Positions 33,745 to 46,900 of a DNA stretch of 64,000 nucleotides are shown here, in pieces. This stretch comes from Fulvia fulva (lineage: Eukaryota; Ascomycota; Dothideomycetes; Mycosphaerellales; Mycosphaerellaceae). Under the pieces are notes generated by a model, which ran no database searches, was not told where the DNA came from, and saw only the letters and a program-made list of their open reading frames with translations. The stretch is from contig NC_063022.1 in NCBI RefSeq assembly GCF_020509005.1, positions 1,550,001 to 1,614,000 of the forward strand, given 5' to 3'. Each line of letters starts with the position of its first letter. Position 1 is the stretch's first letter. The position numbers and the translations under genes are program-made.

Positions 33745-36700
33745 AGCTCGCTATCTATTCCGCTAGACTTTAGGTCTTAGCCTTACTCCCGCCGGCCTAG
33801 CGAGTCCTACGCTCCTCCTCTTTTTGTACTAGCTATTCGGTACTTATCTATACGGCCGTAAAGGTAGTAAGGTTATCCTCTTTTTAGCTTGTCCTATGTC
33901 CGGCCCCTCTCCGGTAGCGGCTTTCTATCTTATTCTTTACCTCCTAGATCGTAGTTTATACTAGGTAATCTATCGTCTTTACCGCGTATTAAATTCTTAT
34001 TCCCCGGATATATTAGCCGATTAGGGGTGTTCCCGTCTCTATTTCTCCCGTACTTATTAACGTTATCTTATATACCTCTAGTATTCTATATAGGTTACCT
34101 ACCTAAGTCCTATTTAGGGGTTACTCTATCCGTTTCGGAATCGGCTTACCTACGCCTCCTATACCCTAAACCTATGCCCCGTATAATATAGCTAGTCTAA
34201 CGATCGCCTTATATATTATCCTTGCCTTATCGAATATTACTCCCTATATAGACGCCGTAATCCTCTTTATCGAGGCTTTGTTAACTTACGCTCGACTCTA
34301 GGCTTTCTTAATCTATACGTTCTAGCTTAGCTTCGGGTCGAGCTAGATCCCTAGTACTCGTAGCTCCGCTAATAGCTTAGTCTCGTAGCCTTAGATTCTT
34401 ACCCCCGCCTTTATATTATAGTATGTTCTCGCTTTACTAAAGTATACAAGCTAGTACTTTTTAGGGGCGGACCGGGTACTATACTTCTTTACCTACTCCT
34501 TATATTTCTTATGCCTATCTTTAAGGAGGCGACAGTTCTCCTCTATCGAGTCTAACTAGGCTAGAATGTTTATGTCGTCTACGAATCCCGATACTAAGGT
34601 TTACGGAGAGGTGAGTAGGGGAATTAGATTAGACATAAATATTAGAAATAGGATAGGGGAGAGAGTAGATCCCTAAGGTATTCTAGCCTCTACCTTTACC
34701 GGGTCGGACGTATACCTCCCTAGGACTAGGTATGTCGTCCGTTCCTAGAGAAAGGAGTAGACGAACTTCGTTACCTACTAGGGGACCCTTTCTATTATAG
34801 GATATATATTGGCCTTTAGTATAAGACGTTATCAAAGGCCCCTACGATATCGAGGGATAGTAAGGACGCCGCTCGGTTCCGACCGTAGTACTAGAGGGTC
34901 TAAATTCGCTCCGTAATTAGCTCTATTACTATTAGTGTCGATCGCTAGCTTCTTCCCTCTATCTGTATTACTAGGAGTACGTAGTTGTTCTCGGCTAGCT
35001 ACGTAAGTTTCTAGGCTACTATCTTCTCTAGAACCTTCCCTATTATATTTAGAAGTACGATTAGCCTATACGATTTGGGCTAAGTATAGTCCTCCTTCTA
35101 TATCTTACGTAGTACTACTATTATAGACTCTCTATACGGCCTCGGGTAATACCCTAGCCGTAGGTACGCGGTAAATAGATTTATAAGGCTCGGCGCGATC
35201 TCTTCTCTATACTCTTTTAGTAGTATATTTAGTATCCGATCTAGGCCTAGGGCTTTTCGTCCTTTTAGCTTACTTATAACTCCTTTTACTATATTAGAGC
35301 TAACCGCCTAATCTATGTCTAGGGGTTCCGGGTATATACTCGGGTCGATATCTATTAGGTCTACCTCTACTTACGTAGAAAAGAAATAGTCGGCTAATAC
35401 TTTTACCTTGCCCGGAGCGTAGTCTAGGCAATCCCTTCGCGGTCTACGATTAAAGGGAAGTAAGGGGTTCGTTACTCTTTAGGTAGTCGTACCTATTTAG
35501 CTAGTCTCTATATCTATTCCGGGTTTTCTATAACGAGCCCGATCGTTACTCTCTAGTCCTATAGCTTATCGCGTCTTATCTATGCCTTCTTCTCTTATAT
35601 CGCGCGATAGTATTGCTCCTACCTCTATTAGGTATACTCCTTCGTCTACTATTGCCTTGTCCCTCTAGCCTCCTTTACCTTCGTAGAGTATTTAGGAGTC
35701 TAGAAGGCCTTCTACTACGTTAAGGGCCGGAGTAACGGCGTATATTGTTCCGCTACTTACTATATAACCGAGGTAATCTATTCCGCTACTTGATCTAGCT
35801 AAGCTATCGTCTCGAGTTCTATATACTACGGTAGGTTTACTATTAGGAAGTCTCTTATATCGTTCTAGTATACCTTCTTCTAGTTACGGCGTAGTTTACT
35901 TATTAGCTCCTCTATCGCCTTTACCCCTAGCGTCGTTTAAATAGAGATATAGTCTAAGGAGGCCTCTAGCGCGTAGTTCGGTCGGCATTAGACTAGTCTC
36001 TCTTTAAGTTCTCGTAATAGAAAGTATAGGTCGATTGTACTTATACTTATACGGGCCTTCTACGTCTCTATTCCCTTTAGTATTACTAAGTCTATTCCGG
36101 AGCGTACGGTTATATCTAGTAGCTTTCCCCCTAAAAACGCGTACGGGGGGGTGAAGTCGAATCCCTACTATAGGTAGTAGAGGTTAAAGGCGCCGAGGAG
36201 TACTTACTTCGTATCTTAGCTTTAGGTCCGCTCTAGGTAGGCGAGAGTTCCTAGTTCCCTACTCGTCCGACCCCGCGGTAGCGGGTTATATACGTTATAG
36301 ATCTAGATAGAGCCTTATATCGTATCGATCTAGATTAATGTTATATCTTCTAGGTTGTCCTATTACGGTAGTATAACCTTCTACGACTTAAGGTCTATAG
36401 TCTTACTTATATATATATATATGTCCTCGGGATAACGCCTCGTTCGCCCGGGATTACGGTATAGTATCTCCGGTCATTATAAGTAGCTAGGAGTCCTACG
36501 TAGGGGTTAATCTATAGTTCCTATACCGTAATAACGTAGTACCGTAGCGGGTCTAGCTCTTATAGAAAGTAGCGCTAGACCTTATCTCTACTTTTGTTTA
36601 CGTTATACTATATAATAGTAATGTCGTCGTATAGTATTATTCGTTATCCGTAAGGTCTATTTCCGTACTAGCCTACTATATCTCCTAAGCCTTTATCCCG

Positions 36701-37640
36701 CTATTTAGCTAGCCCTAGGGCCGCTAGGGCGCCCTAAAGATTCGTATTTAGCCTAGTTTGTTAGTAGCCCGGTTAAGGTATCGAGGCCTACCGGGAGGTA
36801 GATACGTTTAGGGTTAGATTCCCTTATTCGTCTCTTCTACCCTCTTCCTCTTACTCGGCTCGAAGCCCTTATATACGGTAGGTCCCTCCTACTATCGTTA
36901 GGGGTACCTAGCTAGTATAGAGATCCTTACTTGTCTCGCTCGTTCTTATACTACTATTCTAGCTAGGTATTAGTTTAAGTACGCTAGGTACCTTCTACCG
37001 TAGTATATATACCTACTCTCCTTTTTTAGGCATTCTCTTCCCTAGTATAGGCCTACGTAGTAAGGACACCTTAGGGTCTTCTCCCCGTAATTTAGGGCTA
37101 TATAACCGTACTATTATTATAAGAAGTACTATAGTACCCTATAGCTACTCTAATAGATCTCCGTATCTATTCTCTCGTAGTTCTAGAATAGCCTATTATC
37201 TAGTATCTAGTTAGCTTGTTCCGCTGTCTCTACCTAGATAATAAGCAATAAATAGGTCTTCTCTTAGTCTACTGTCTTATATAACTATACCGCCTTTATT
37301 AGTCGTACTCCTAGAGATATATTCTAATTCTATACTTAGAGTTAGGGAAGGTCTTCGACCTTAAATGTCCTAGAGACACTATAGGCGATGACGGTATACT
37401 ATTAGTAGGAGACTCGCGCCGACTTCGCGACTTTAGTAGTCTACTCCTTATAGGTCTCTAGTTTTCGTCTATTAGACTCTTATATAGTAAAGAGTCTTAC
37501 TACGCCTATTGCCTCTACCTTCGCTCTAACTACCTCCTTTTAGCCGACTCTATCGACAATCTCCTTACTTATTAGGGCTACGATTTCTTGTTTCTCCGCC
37601 GGATTAGTAATATATAGACGTACTGTATTACTTACCTTCG
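33745..37640 (-). mobile_element. LINE-B: second Tad-like LINE family, degraded
   Basis: A minus-strand non-LTR element unlike LINE-A in sequence but with the same plan. The RT box GFVDDINILA is at about 34560-34588 (GFVDD = 34574-34588). RT lies on both sides, the endonuclease-like region at about 35900-36700, and an ORF1-like part at about 36800-37600. The post-RT region is at about 33900-34400. Only one copy is visible here, yet it is heavily RIP-mutated, so others should exist in the genome. Borders are approximate. No tail or target duplication was found. Confidence 0.7.
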
Positions 37641-37664
37641 TAGGGGGTTAATTCTTACCTACTA

Positions 37665-38752
37665 ACGTACTTTACTACCGAGCGGGCTATACTACCGAGC
37701 GGGCCACTTTTGATAAGAACTGTACCACTTCTATAAATATAGCTATATAACTACTATTATAGCGTATATTGTCTTTAAACGAGGCTAAACTGACCTTAGC
37801 TATCTAGGCTACGAAACGCGACGCGACAATTACGAATCGACTTACTATAAAGGTATACGACGCGTCTCGAACTATACTAGGGTATCGATTAAATAGACGA
37901 CCTCCTCGGGGTGACTACGAGCCTAATTCGAAGAAGCTTATAGAGCTAGAAGAGATAGTAATACTTAAGTATATACTCGAGCTAGATCTTAGAGGTTTCC
38001 CGCTATTAAAGGCTAGTATACGAGTAATAGCCGATTTATTACTATAAGAGAAGGGTCTTAAGCCCGCTAGTCTTAATTAGATAGACAGGTTTATTAGGCG
38101 GCATTATAAGCTAAAGGTTTGTATAACACGTAGATACGATCGTTAGCGAGCCCTAATAGAAGATCTAGACGTTATCGAGAAGTAGTTCTTACTTATACGT
38201 AATATAAAGGAGAAGTATAGTATCCTTAACTAGGACACCTATAACTTCGACGAGACAGGGTTTATAATAGGTATCATTACGTCTTAGAGCGTCGTTACGG
38301 GTTTAGAAAGGCGTAGTAGAAAGAGGAAGGTCGTTTAATAGGGTAATAGAGAGGGAGTAGAGAGATAGTATATTAGATAGCTCTTATACGAAGCGAGATT
38401 AGTAAGCTATATAAGTCTAACGAGGCCCTTATATAGCGGATAGTACGAAAGCGCAAGTGTATTTAGTCTAGAGGGTCTCTAACCTTCGATAAGGCGTCGT
38501 AATTAATACCTCTAGAGGATACTAGGAGGTAGGAAGTAAGTAGAGAGTCGCTAGATAGTATTCGGCTAGTACTAAGGCTACGACGCTATAAGCGATATAG
38601 CGAGTCGTAGTATAACGTACGTACCTATTAAGTAGACTCGCTAGATAGCGAAGAATCTAAAGAGGAATTGTCCTCCTAGTAACGATTCTATAGGATATTA
38701 TCGTATTAAGATACCGTCGTAATTAAATCAGAAGTAGTATAGTTCTTAGTAA
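37665..38752 (+). mobile_element. Fot1/pogo-like DNA transposon, degraded copy 1
   Basis: The left inverted repeat starts at 37665 after a TA (37663-37664). It includes two tandem CTACCGAGCGGGC units and runs at least 67 bp. The transposase is read on the plus strand: an N-terminal helix-turn-helix region (ASIRVIADLL..), a CENP-B-like segment (NWIDRFIRRHYKLK), and the catalytic start YNFDETGF at 38240-38263. This is the Fot1/pogo type of Tc1-mariner transposase. The middle of the DDE domain is deleted near 38350 and the C-terminal part follows. The right inverted repeat is cut after TTCTTAGTAA at 38752. Confidence 0.82.
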
Positions 38753-40399
38753 TAGTTTGCTATCTAACTACCTAGTTTCACCCTAAAATCCTTGTCTAGT
38801 AAACCCGTTATCTAGACTAAACTTCGAGGAGGAGTACTATTTATCTACTCGATCTCGGAAATTCTTAAGCTATAGTATACTAGTATACCCTCTTAAGAAC
38901 GTAACGGTACCGCTATAGCTAATACTTAGTCCGAAGATTAGTAGGAGCTATAGTATAGAAGATGTGCACACCTTAGTAAGGGACTACTAAGAAACCTTTA
39001 TAGAGTTACTACTAAGAAAGATTCCATCCCTATTCCTTCTAAACACCCAAGTTATAAGGTATACTCCCTTGCTAATATAAGGAAGTTTAAGGGACCTACT
39101 ATAGAGAGAAAAGGAGAAAGGCTAGCCCTTGTCTCTATTAATATCTATAGGCCTTTTTAGGGCGTAGTCTCTAGGCTAGGATACAAATATTAGCTTAAGA
39201 TTATAGACAACTTCTCTAGGAAGAAGTGGGTAATCCCTTTAAAGGCTAGTAGCGACGCTCCTATAGCCCTACGGGATTAGAAGGTCTAGGTAGAATGGTA
39301 GTTAAGGTACTTTCTGTCTACGATCTATAGTGATAGTATAAAGGAAATTCTCGCCTTACTAAAAGAGTAGAAGAAGGAGTTTAGCACTTAGATAGACATA
39401 ACTAATGCCTACAACTCTCTTTCAAATAGACCTATAGAAAGGTCAATTTAAGCCTCTAAGAATATAGTCCGGGCTATACTTAAAGACTCTAGTATACTAG
39501 TTAAGTTCTAGCTAGAAGCTTTATAAGTACAGACTATGATTAGAAACAGACTACCTGATAGTCCGATCATTAATAGTATTGCTCTTTTACTAGAAGAAGC
39601 CTTTACTAGCTAAGTACCGTTAGTCGACTATTTCCGCGTCTAGGGATATAAAGCTATAGTCTATATAGACCTAAGAGCCTAACCTTAAGGCTTAAGGAGA
39701 GACAAGTTAATAAACCGAGGAAAAGAAGCCGTGTTTATAGGCTACTTAGAAAACACTACAAAATAATAGCTATTCTAGGATCCCGACATAAAAGCTATAA
39801 AAGCGTATAGTTACGTCGACTAGTTTAAGAATCAGAAGGGGGGAGATATAGATCTTAGTATCACCTTTACTAACTAGCCGAGTCGAGCGATATAGCGTGA
39901 TTCTATTAGGAGGAAGCCCTTTAGGGCGAAATTTTCCGATAGGGGATTATTAGAGACACCGTTATAAAGGCTAGGAGAAAGTATTAAGGCGGTTTAAAAC
40001 TATCGAAGGCCGATAACGGTAGATCTGTATAGAACCTACCTAAGTCATTAATACTATAGTAACCGCTATTTATATAACTTCCCCCTCCCCTAAAGGACAT
40101 TAGGGAATACTAGAAGTTTAGAGATTAGGGTACTCTAATAAAAGAAAAAGAAGATGTTGTTTAGTTCGACCTATCCGAACACCTAGCGCTACCTTAGGTT
40201 ATAGGTAACAAGAGGTTAAGGGGGGACGGAGATAATAACTCTAAAGAGTATAAGGCTAAACACTATAAGGCTCTTATCGCCTAGATGTTCTATCTAGACC
40301 CTATAATAAGCTAGGTAGAGGAGATTCTAAACAACGTAGAAGAAAATATATTTACTACTATTAGGTAGGCTATAGCCTATTTATAGCGGTTTATAGTCG

Positions 40400-40542
40400 T
40401 GTTAATATAAAGTAGCTAGGTACGTAGGAAAGAGGAGCGCGAGGTACGCCGAGGCTATATATAAGCCGAGGTACTACGCTAGTACGCGCGGTTACGTAAC
40501 CTACGTACTAGCTAGACATTCGCTAGGCCTAGGGCCGTGACA
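40400..40542 (-). repeat. Small LTR-like insertion (143 bp)
   Basis: On the minus strand it reads TGTCACGGCC..TTAACA and contains CGCGCTCCTCTTTC, shared with the 184-bp gypsy-1 LTR. It interrupts the Copia-B frame. No clear target duplication was found. It is probably a solo LTR of a gypsy-1 relative. Confidence 0.45.
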
Positions 40543-41080
40543 CTATTAGTAGGAAGTACTAATCCTAAAGTCCTATAAGGTAGCCGTAGGAGACCCCGAA
40601 TAGGGATATATATAGAGAGAGGTAATCGAGAACGAACTTATTACCTTAGTAAGTAATAACACCTAGGAAGTAGTTATACCGCTAAAGGGTACGAATCTAA
40701 TTACTTCTAGGTAGGTCTTTAATGTAAAAAGAATAATTAGTAGAGCTATTAAGAAGTTCAAGGCAAGACTAGTTATAAGAGGGTTTTTATAGAAATATAG
40801 GGTTGACTTCGAAGAGACCTTTATACCTACTATTAGATATAATACTCTCCGAATATTCTTAGTAGTAGTGTATAAGAGAGATCTCGAGATATACCTAGTA
40901 GATATAAATAATACTTTTGCCTAAAGTAGCCTTCTTAAAGACATCTATATAATCCCACCCCTAGGAGTTAAAGCACCTCTTAACATAGTGTTCAAGGTCC
41001 TACGAAGCCTTTATAGGCTTAAGTAAGTAGCTAGAGACTAGAACAAGCTCTGTATTACAAAGCTAGAGAAGATTAGATTT

Positions 41081-41600
41081 TGTTATAGTCTTCCTATAGA
41101 GTATATAGAAGGTAGGGACAGAAGAGCCTCAGAGTGCTCAGAAGTCGTCAAGAAGTAAAAGTCTAGCTTAGTGCGTAAGCGCTAAGAATCATATACCCCG
41201 TAACATTTACTACGGGACCTAGCCCTCCAAATTTACTACTCGACTAAACCTTAACAGATTTACTTCGGTTCGTAACTATATGACTTACGGTACTCCCGCG
41301 AGCACCCGCGACTACGCTAGACCCTAGAAGAAGCTCGTGGAAGACTCGGAACGTAGGGCAGGTTAGAATAAGGTTTTGAGCAAAGCTACTAAGCGCGGCT
41401 TCGTACGGATTAGCCTTATTAATGCGGGGACACGTACTCGCGAGGGTCGCGTATAGATATCTAGCCTTCCCTAGGCCTCTCTTGCTTTCTTCGTCTTTCG
41501 TTTTGTGTAGCAATCATGCTATACCCTTTGTATCTATACTTCGTAACTACATTCTCGCTTTTATTCTTATATCTTATAGGCTAGGCTCTCGCCCCTAATA
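41081..41600. repeat. Putative solo LTR (520 bp) with GATTT target duplication
   Basis: The Copia-B RT frame is broken exactly between GATTT (41076-41080) and GATTT (41601-41605). The insert begins TGTTATAG and ends CCTAATA, a RIP-altered TAACA. The size, the TGTTA..TAACA-type ends and the 5-bp duplication fit a solo LTR left by LTR-LTR recombination. Its inner part (about 41250-41520) still has CpA and TpG and one 89-codon minus-strand frame, which I do not regard as a gene. There is no other copy in the window. Confidence 0.65.
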
Positions 41601-42717
41601 GATTTACCTAGTCCTAGGTAGATCTATACCTACTTATCTATACGGATAAAGACCTTATAGTCCTTACCTATATAGATAATATACCTATTGTAGCTCCGAA
41701 GCTATTAGATGTTTAGTAGTTTAAGGCTAAGCTTAGAAAAGTGTTTAAGATTAAAGATCTTAGTAAACCTACGAAGATCCTTAGAATAAGGATTATAAGA
41801 GATAGGTCCTAAGGCACTTTGAAGCTTAATTAAGGACACTATGTCTACGCTAACTTAGCTAAGATAAACATAGCTAGGGAGAAGGCTACGCTAACCTACT
41901 TACCTATCGAGAGCTACGAGCATTTAGTACCTACGGCTCCTATAGATAAGAGGTATAACAAACAGGATTACTAGAGCTATAATAGTACCTAGATATAGCT
42001 AATAACAATAACAAGGCTAGACTTAGTATTCCCCCTTAGAAGAATTAGCTTATATATTGCTAATCCCTCGTAGTAGTATATAAAGGCTTTAAAGAAGCTC
42101 TCCCGATACCTACGGTCGTACCTAGACCTAGGTCTTATATATAGAAAGGGAGGGGGTAATCTCTAGGGATACTCGGACTCTAACTACGCTATAGACAAAG
42201 TGGATAGAGTCTTAATTCTAGGATACGTATAGTTCCTTTATAGATTACCTATGTCCTAGATAAGTAGGAAGTAGAAGTCTATTACAACATTAATAATAAA
42301 AGCTAAGTTTATAGCTATAAACGTAGCCGTAAAGTAGTCACAATTTCTTGCTACTGTCCTTAGGGAAATAGGGTGCCTAGAACTAGTAGGAAAGAGCTCT
42401 TTCTAGCCGAGTATAAGGGTAAGCAAGGGCACTATTAACGAGCTAAGGCTAGTCAAGCTTATAGGTAACAACTAAGCCGCTTTAATACTTATTAAAGATG
42501 CCTATATATATAAAAGGTCAAAGCATATTAATGTTATATATAACTATATTAGACATCTCTAGTAGTAGAAGAAGATTATAGTAGACTACTACTATATAAA
42601 GGACATAGCTACTAATAGGTTTATAAAGCCCCTTAATAGCTAGTAGTTCTAAAACTTTATAAGGTAGCTCTAGCTTACGTAAAGGGACTATAGGAGACTA
42701 TATAGCCTAAGTAGGAG

Positions 42718-42951
42718 TATTAAGAACATATAAGCCGTAGGTCAAGTATATAGGTATAGGTGTGTTATATGACTAGATCACGTGACTAGGATTTACTAGT
42801 CTATAGGCTAGTAAACATCCGGACACCTAGTATCTATCTATACTAATACTAGCGATACTATATATAGATATACGCTATCCTATTAGGTCCTTCTTCGTCT
42901 TTCGTATAATCCGCCCTCTTCTACTACTACGTAACTCGTACCTATTTAATA
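42718..42951 (+). repeat. Copia-B 3' LTR (234 bp)
   Basis: TATTAAGAAC..CTATTTAATA, matching 56229-56462 in length and sequence. Ends resemble Copia-A (TGTTAAG..TTTAACA) after RIP. Confidence 0.85.
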
Positions 42952-43964
42952 GTTACTAGTATCGATTAAGAGTCGAATTCTTTTATAGTTTGTAGTGTCT
43001 TCGACTCCTAAGGGGTAGAGTCCGGAGCTAGAGGGGTTAGCGTACGTAGCTTAATATTAAGCTTATCTATCACTACCTATATATTAAATAGAACTAAACT
43101 AGCGCCTCTAAAGCTCGATAGGATATTCTCCTGTCTAAATATAGCGTTATAGGCTACCTAGAAGGCGCGTAGGAACTCTACTTTATCGATATAAGTAATG
43201 CGCTAGCGTACTAAGCCCGAGAGCTTAGTACCGTATACCTTCTTTAAAGGCAAATAGCAACCTATATCTAATAGCTAGAGTAAGTACGAGGCGTACGATA
43301 GTATATATAGGGCTAAGATCTTGTATTCCTTATATAGATTCTAGAATACCTTCGAGTTATAGCTCTCGTAGCTATTAATAATAAGTAGTCTCTATGCCCT
43401 AGTCGTACGAGCTATAGTATACTTCTAGAAATGCTCTAGCTACCGTATACTAAACTTATTGTTAGTCTAGCCGTTCTCTGTTAGCCCGATTGTCTAGTCT
43501 AGACCTAAGTTACTGTCTTAGTACTAGGTACTAATATACTGTTTACCTATAAGGATAACGTAGGGTAGGAGCGCTATTCCGTTTATATAGATAGTCTTAA
43601 TTACTATTACCTATTCTCTATTACCCTATTAAACGACCTTCCTCTTTCTACTACGCCTTTCTAAACCCGTAACGACGCTCTAAGACGTAATAATACCTAT
43701 TATAAACCCTGTCTCGTCGAAGTTGTAGGTGTCCTAGTCAAGGATACTATACTTCTCCTTTATATTACGTATAAGTAAGAACTACCTCTCGATAACGTCT
43801 AGATCTTCTATTAGGGCTCGCTAACGATCGTATCTACGTATTATACGAACCTTTAGCTTACGATACCGCCTAATAAACCTGTCTGTCTAATTGAGACTAG
43901 CGGGCTTAAGACCCTTCTCTTATAGTAATAAATCGGCTATTACTCGTATACTAGCCTTTAATAG
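42952..43964 (-). mobile_element. Fot1/pogo-like copy 2, 3' side of the transposase
   Basis: Minus-strand transposase from the C-terminal part (left) to the helix-turn-helix region (right). YNFDETGF is read at about 43706-43729. Unlike copy 1 it keeps the middle of the DDE domain (about 43340-43640). It is split by LINE-A copy D and resumes at 48529. Its 3' inverted repeat is lost at the Copia-B LTR junction (42951/42952). Confidence 0.8.
43950..43964 (+). repeat. Target-site duplication of LINE-A copy D (left)
   Basis: ACTAGCCTTTAATAG here and, identical, at 48529-48543. The Fot1 sequence is continuous across the site when one copy is removed. Confidence 0.88.
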
Positions 43965-46900
43965 ATAGATAGATTTGTCATTCCCCTGTTCTAGGACCCT
44001 ATCCGGCCTATATAGGTATATATCTATTGTTATATACAAAGGGAAACCCGAATAGGTGAAAACCCTTCCCGCCCCCGACTACTCCTTGTCTAGTTTAGCT
44101 TTCCCTCTAAACGTACGTAGTCCATGTCACTACCCCGTTAGCCCCCGCTCCTAGCCGGTCTCGTCGCGCTACGTCGTGTCCTCTCTTCCTATACTGTTCC
44201 TACTAGGCGGTACTGTTCTAGCTAGCCCTTCTCTAGTATCTAGTTCGTAATACGCCGTAGGTCCTTAGCGTTATTAAGAAGTGCCCTAATCGTCCGGTTC
44301 CTCGCCTTTGCCATCTACTCCCCCCTTCCTAGCGACCACCTCGGATAGACGAGGAGTACGTGCCGTACGTTCTAGGAGCGATAGCCGTAGGGGTAGCTAG
44401 TATTCGTATATCCTAGAACCTTCCTCTATAATAGGTACCCCTAGAGGCCGATGTGTTCGCTTCGTAGTTGGGTTGCTATGCTACTCTATACCCTCGTAAG
44501 GCGGTAGTAGATAAGCTTCGGGGGGTACTTGACCGCGGATTTTGTAGCTAACTATTCCTAAGGTTATCCCGCTAGCTAAGGGCGTCTACTATACCCTACA
44601 ACCTAGTTGTTCTACCTCTCTTTCTATAGTTGCTCTATAAACGATTTCTTACCTTCCTATTATATTGCTAGCTGTTCGTCCCTTACCCGGTAGTTCGGCT
44701 CGTTTCCGGGTCGAATACCCCTATACGCTAGTACTAATTCGCGGGCCCTTACGACTATACTAGCGATGACCTTCTATACTAGGTACTATGCCGACTTGCC
44801 TAAGTAGGAGGTCCGTAGTCCCTAGATATATAGGTCGATCGGCGGTATAGCGGTCTCGTACTTAAGTATCCTCGTTAGTATCGACTTATATACCCCGGTA
44901 ACCTTCCTTAGGCATTGGTTTTAGATCTTCGCTAGCGGCGCGACGAGTCCCTTCGATAGGCAGGCCCTCTCGCCTAAGGACTACACTTAGCTGCTATAGG
45001 TAAGGACTAGCCGTATAATAGCCGTATATAGAAGTCGTAACTACCGGAAGTCCGCCCCCTATATAGACGTAGTAAGCCTCTAGTATAATGCTATTTTCTG
45101 TTTAGCTTTCCGTAATATTGCCTATACGTACTTCCTCTACCGTAGCGCCGGGTCTACCTATAGTCTAAGGATCCTAAGCTAATTTGCCGGGTTAGTCGTA
45201 TGCCCCTATATCTAAATAGAAGCTTACATATTATAGAACCGTGGCCGGCGCGTAAAGTGTATTAGATTGTACTTTTCTAGGGCAAACCGAGCCCCGTGCC
45301 TCCTAGCCTAGTCCTCGTAGATCTTGTGCTTCTCTTCTAGTAGCCTATAGTTCTCCTTAGTCGAGGAAGACCACGCTAGGATGTTTATGTCGTCTACGAA
45401 GCCGCTCGTAGCGGTGTTCTAGGATTCTAGGGCTGGGAGTAGCGTCGCTATAAAGAAGAGGAACAGAATAGGTACTAGCGTTAAGCCTTACGGGATTCTA
45501 GTATAGACTACTTGAAATAGGCTTCTATACTAGCCGACTAGGATCGACGTACTACGGTTTTAGAGGTAGGACCGTACGAAGTTAACAAGCCACTTAGGGA
45601 GTCCTTTCGACCTTAGGATATAGAGTAGCCGCGGGTATAACACGTAGTTGAAGGCTCCCGATATGTCTAGGCTAAGTAAGGAAGCCACCTTGTCCCTATT
45701 CTTATACTAGATAGCCTTTACCTAAGAGGTGATAAGTTCTATCGCGGATAGCGTCGATCGCTATAGGCGCGCACCTATCTAGGTGTCCGGGAGTAGGGAG
45801 TATTCCTCTACCGCCTCGGAGAGTCTCGTTATAACCAGCTTCTTAAGCGCCTTCCTAAGAGTGTTAAGGAGCGTAATTAGGCGGTACGACTTTACCTACG
45901 TATAGTCTTCCTTCTACGGCTTACGTAGGACCACTATCGTCGATTGTTTAAAAGCTATCGGGTGGTACCCGGTCTATAGGTAGGCGTTAAAGATCGCTAC
46001 AACTACTAGGGCTAGTTGATCTCTATACTAGCTACTCGTCTATACCCGGCGGGCTCTCCTTGCTTCTCTTACTACCGTAGTGCACTCCGGCGTCTAGTAT
46101 AGTTTAGACTATGTCGTTAGTTAGGCAAGCGGAACGTAAAGTAAGGTCGCTTTTCTTATTTCGTCTATTAACCCCTAGACTGCTTCGTCTATCTCGTCTT
46201 TACTATTATATTGCTGCTACGCGATCTAGACTAGCCTCTTAGAGTCATCGAGGTACGCCTAGATATTGGCCTAGTAGGCCTTTCCCTAGTTTAGCTTAGG
46301 GGTTCCCGCTAGTATACGTTATATCTATATCGTAATAGAGGTCCTAACTAGTATATAGTCTGACGACGCCTCGAGTTTATGTTCGATCCTATAGTAGGTT
46401 ACCGTATAGTAGTAGCTATCTAAGATCTAGGAGAGGTCGATCGTGCCTTAGAGTCCCCCTCTCTTCTAGGTGCCTAGGTCCTTCGGGGTATTAAGGGCAA
46501 TTACGTTGCTCGCTATTAAGTCGAGTACTTCGTCGGCTATAGGGTGCGGCTATATAAGGCTTTCCTAGGAAGGGTAGTATATATTGAAGTCTCCTACTAC
46601 GATATGGCACCCTTGTCTCTTAAGCGCACTGTCTAGTTGTCTATAGACCCCTAGGTCGCGGCTAGACCTCGAGGCTAGCGGTTGTATATATAGGTTATAT
46701 ATCTAGGTGCTACCTACGTAGAGGGAGGTAATATCGCCCCCGCCTTCTTCGTCTACGTAGTATACTACCTCCTAGTCGGATTCTAGTATGTCCTTACTAA
46801 CATAGAAGTACGTACGGGGTCTACCGTCGCCTCGTAGGCATGTCGTATAGCCTAGTGACTTATAGGTCGTTAGTCTCTTATAGTGCCTATAGCTCCTAGA

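Larger units (their letters stand above)
38753..42951 (+). mobile_element. Copia-B 3' part (protease/integrase to 3' LTR), degraded
   Basis: The plus-strand pol of a Copia family related to, but distinct from, Copia-A. The integrase zinc and core region is near 39050-39450 (KVCSLANIRKFKG, LALVSIN, NFSRKKW). RT starts at about 40620 (TSRWVFNVKR..). RNase H is at about 42160-42600. The LTR is at 42718-42951. Two insertions interrupt it (40400-40542 and 41081-41600). Its first 790 bp duplicate 58258-59040 closely. RIP stops throughout. Confidence 0.8.

Noticed and set aside
41244..41513. 89-codon minus-strand open frame
   Set aside because: It lies inside the putative 520-bp solo LTR, has no domain, and is open mainly because this patch is less RIP-altered.
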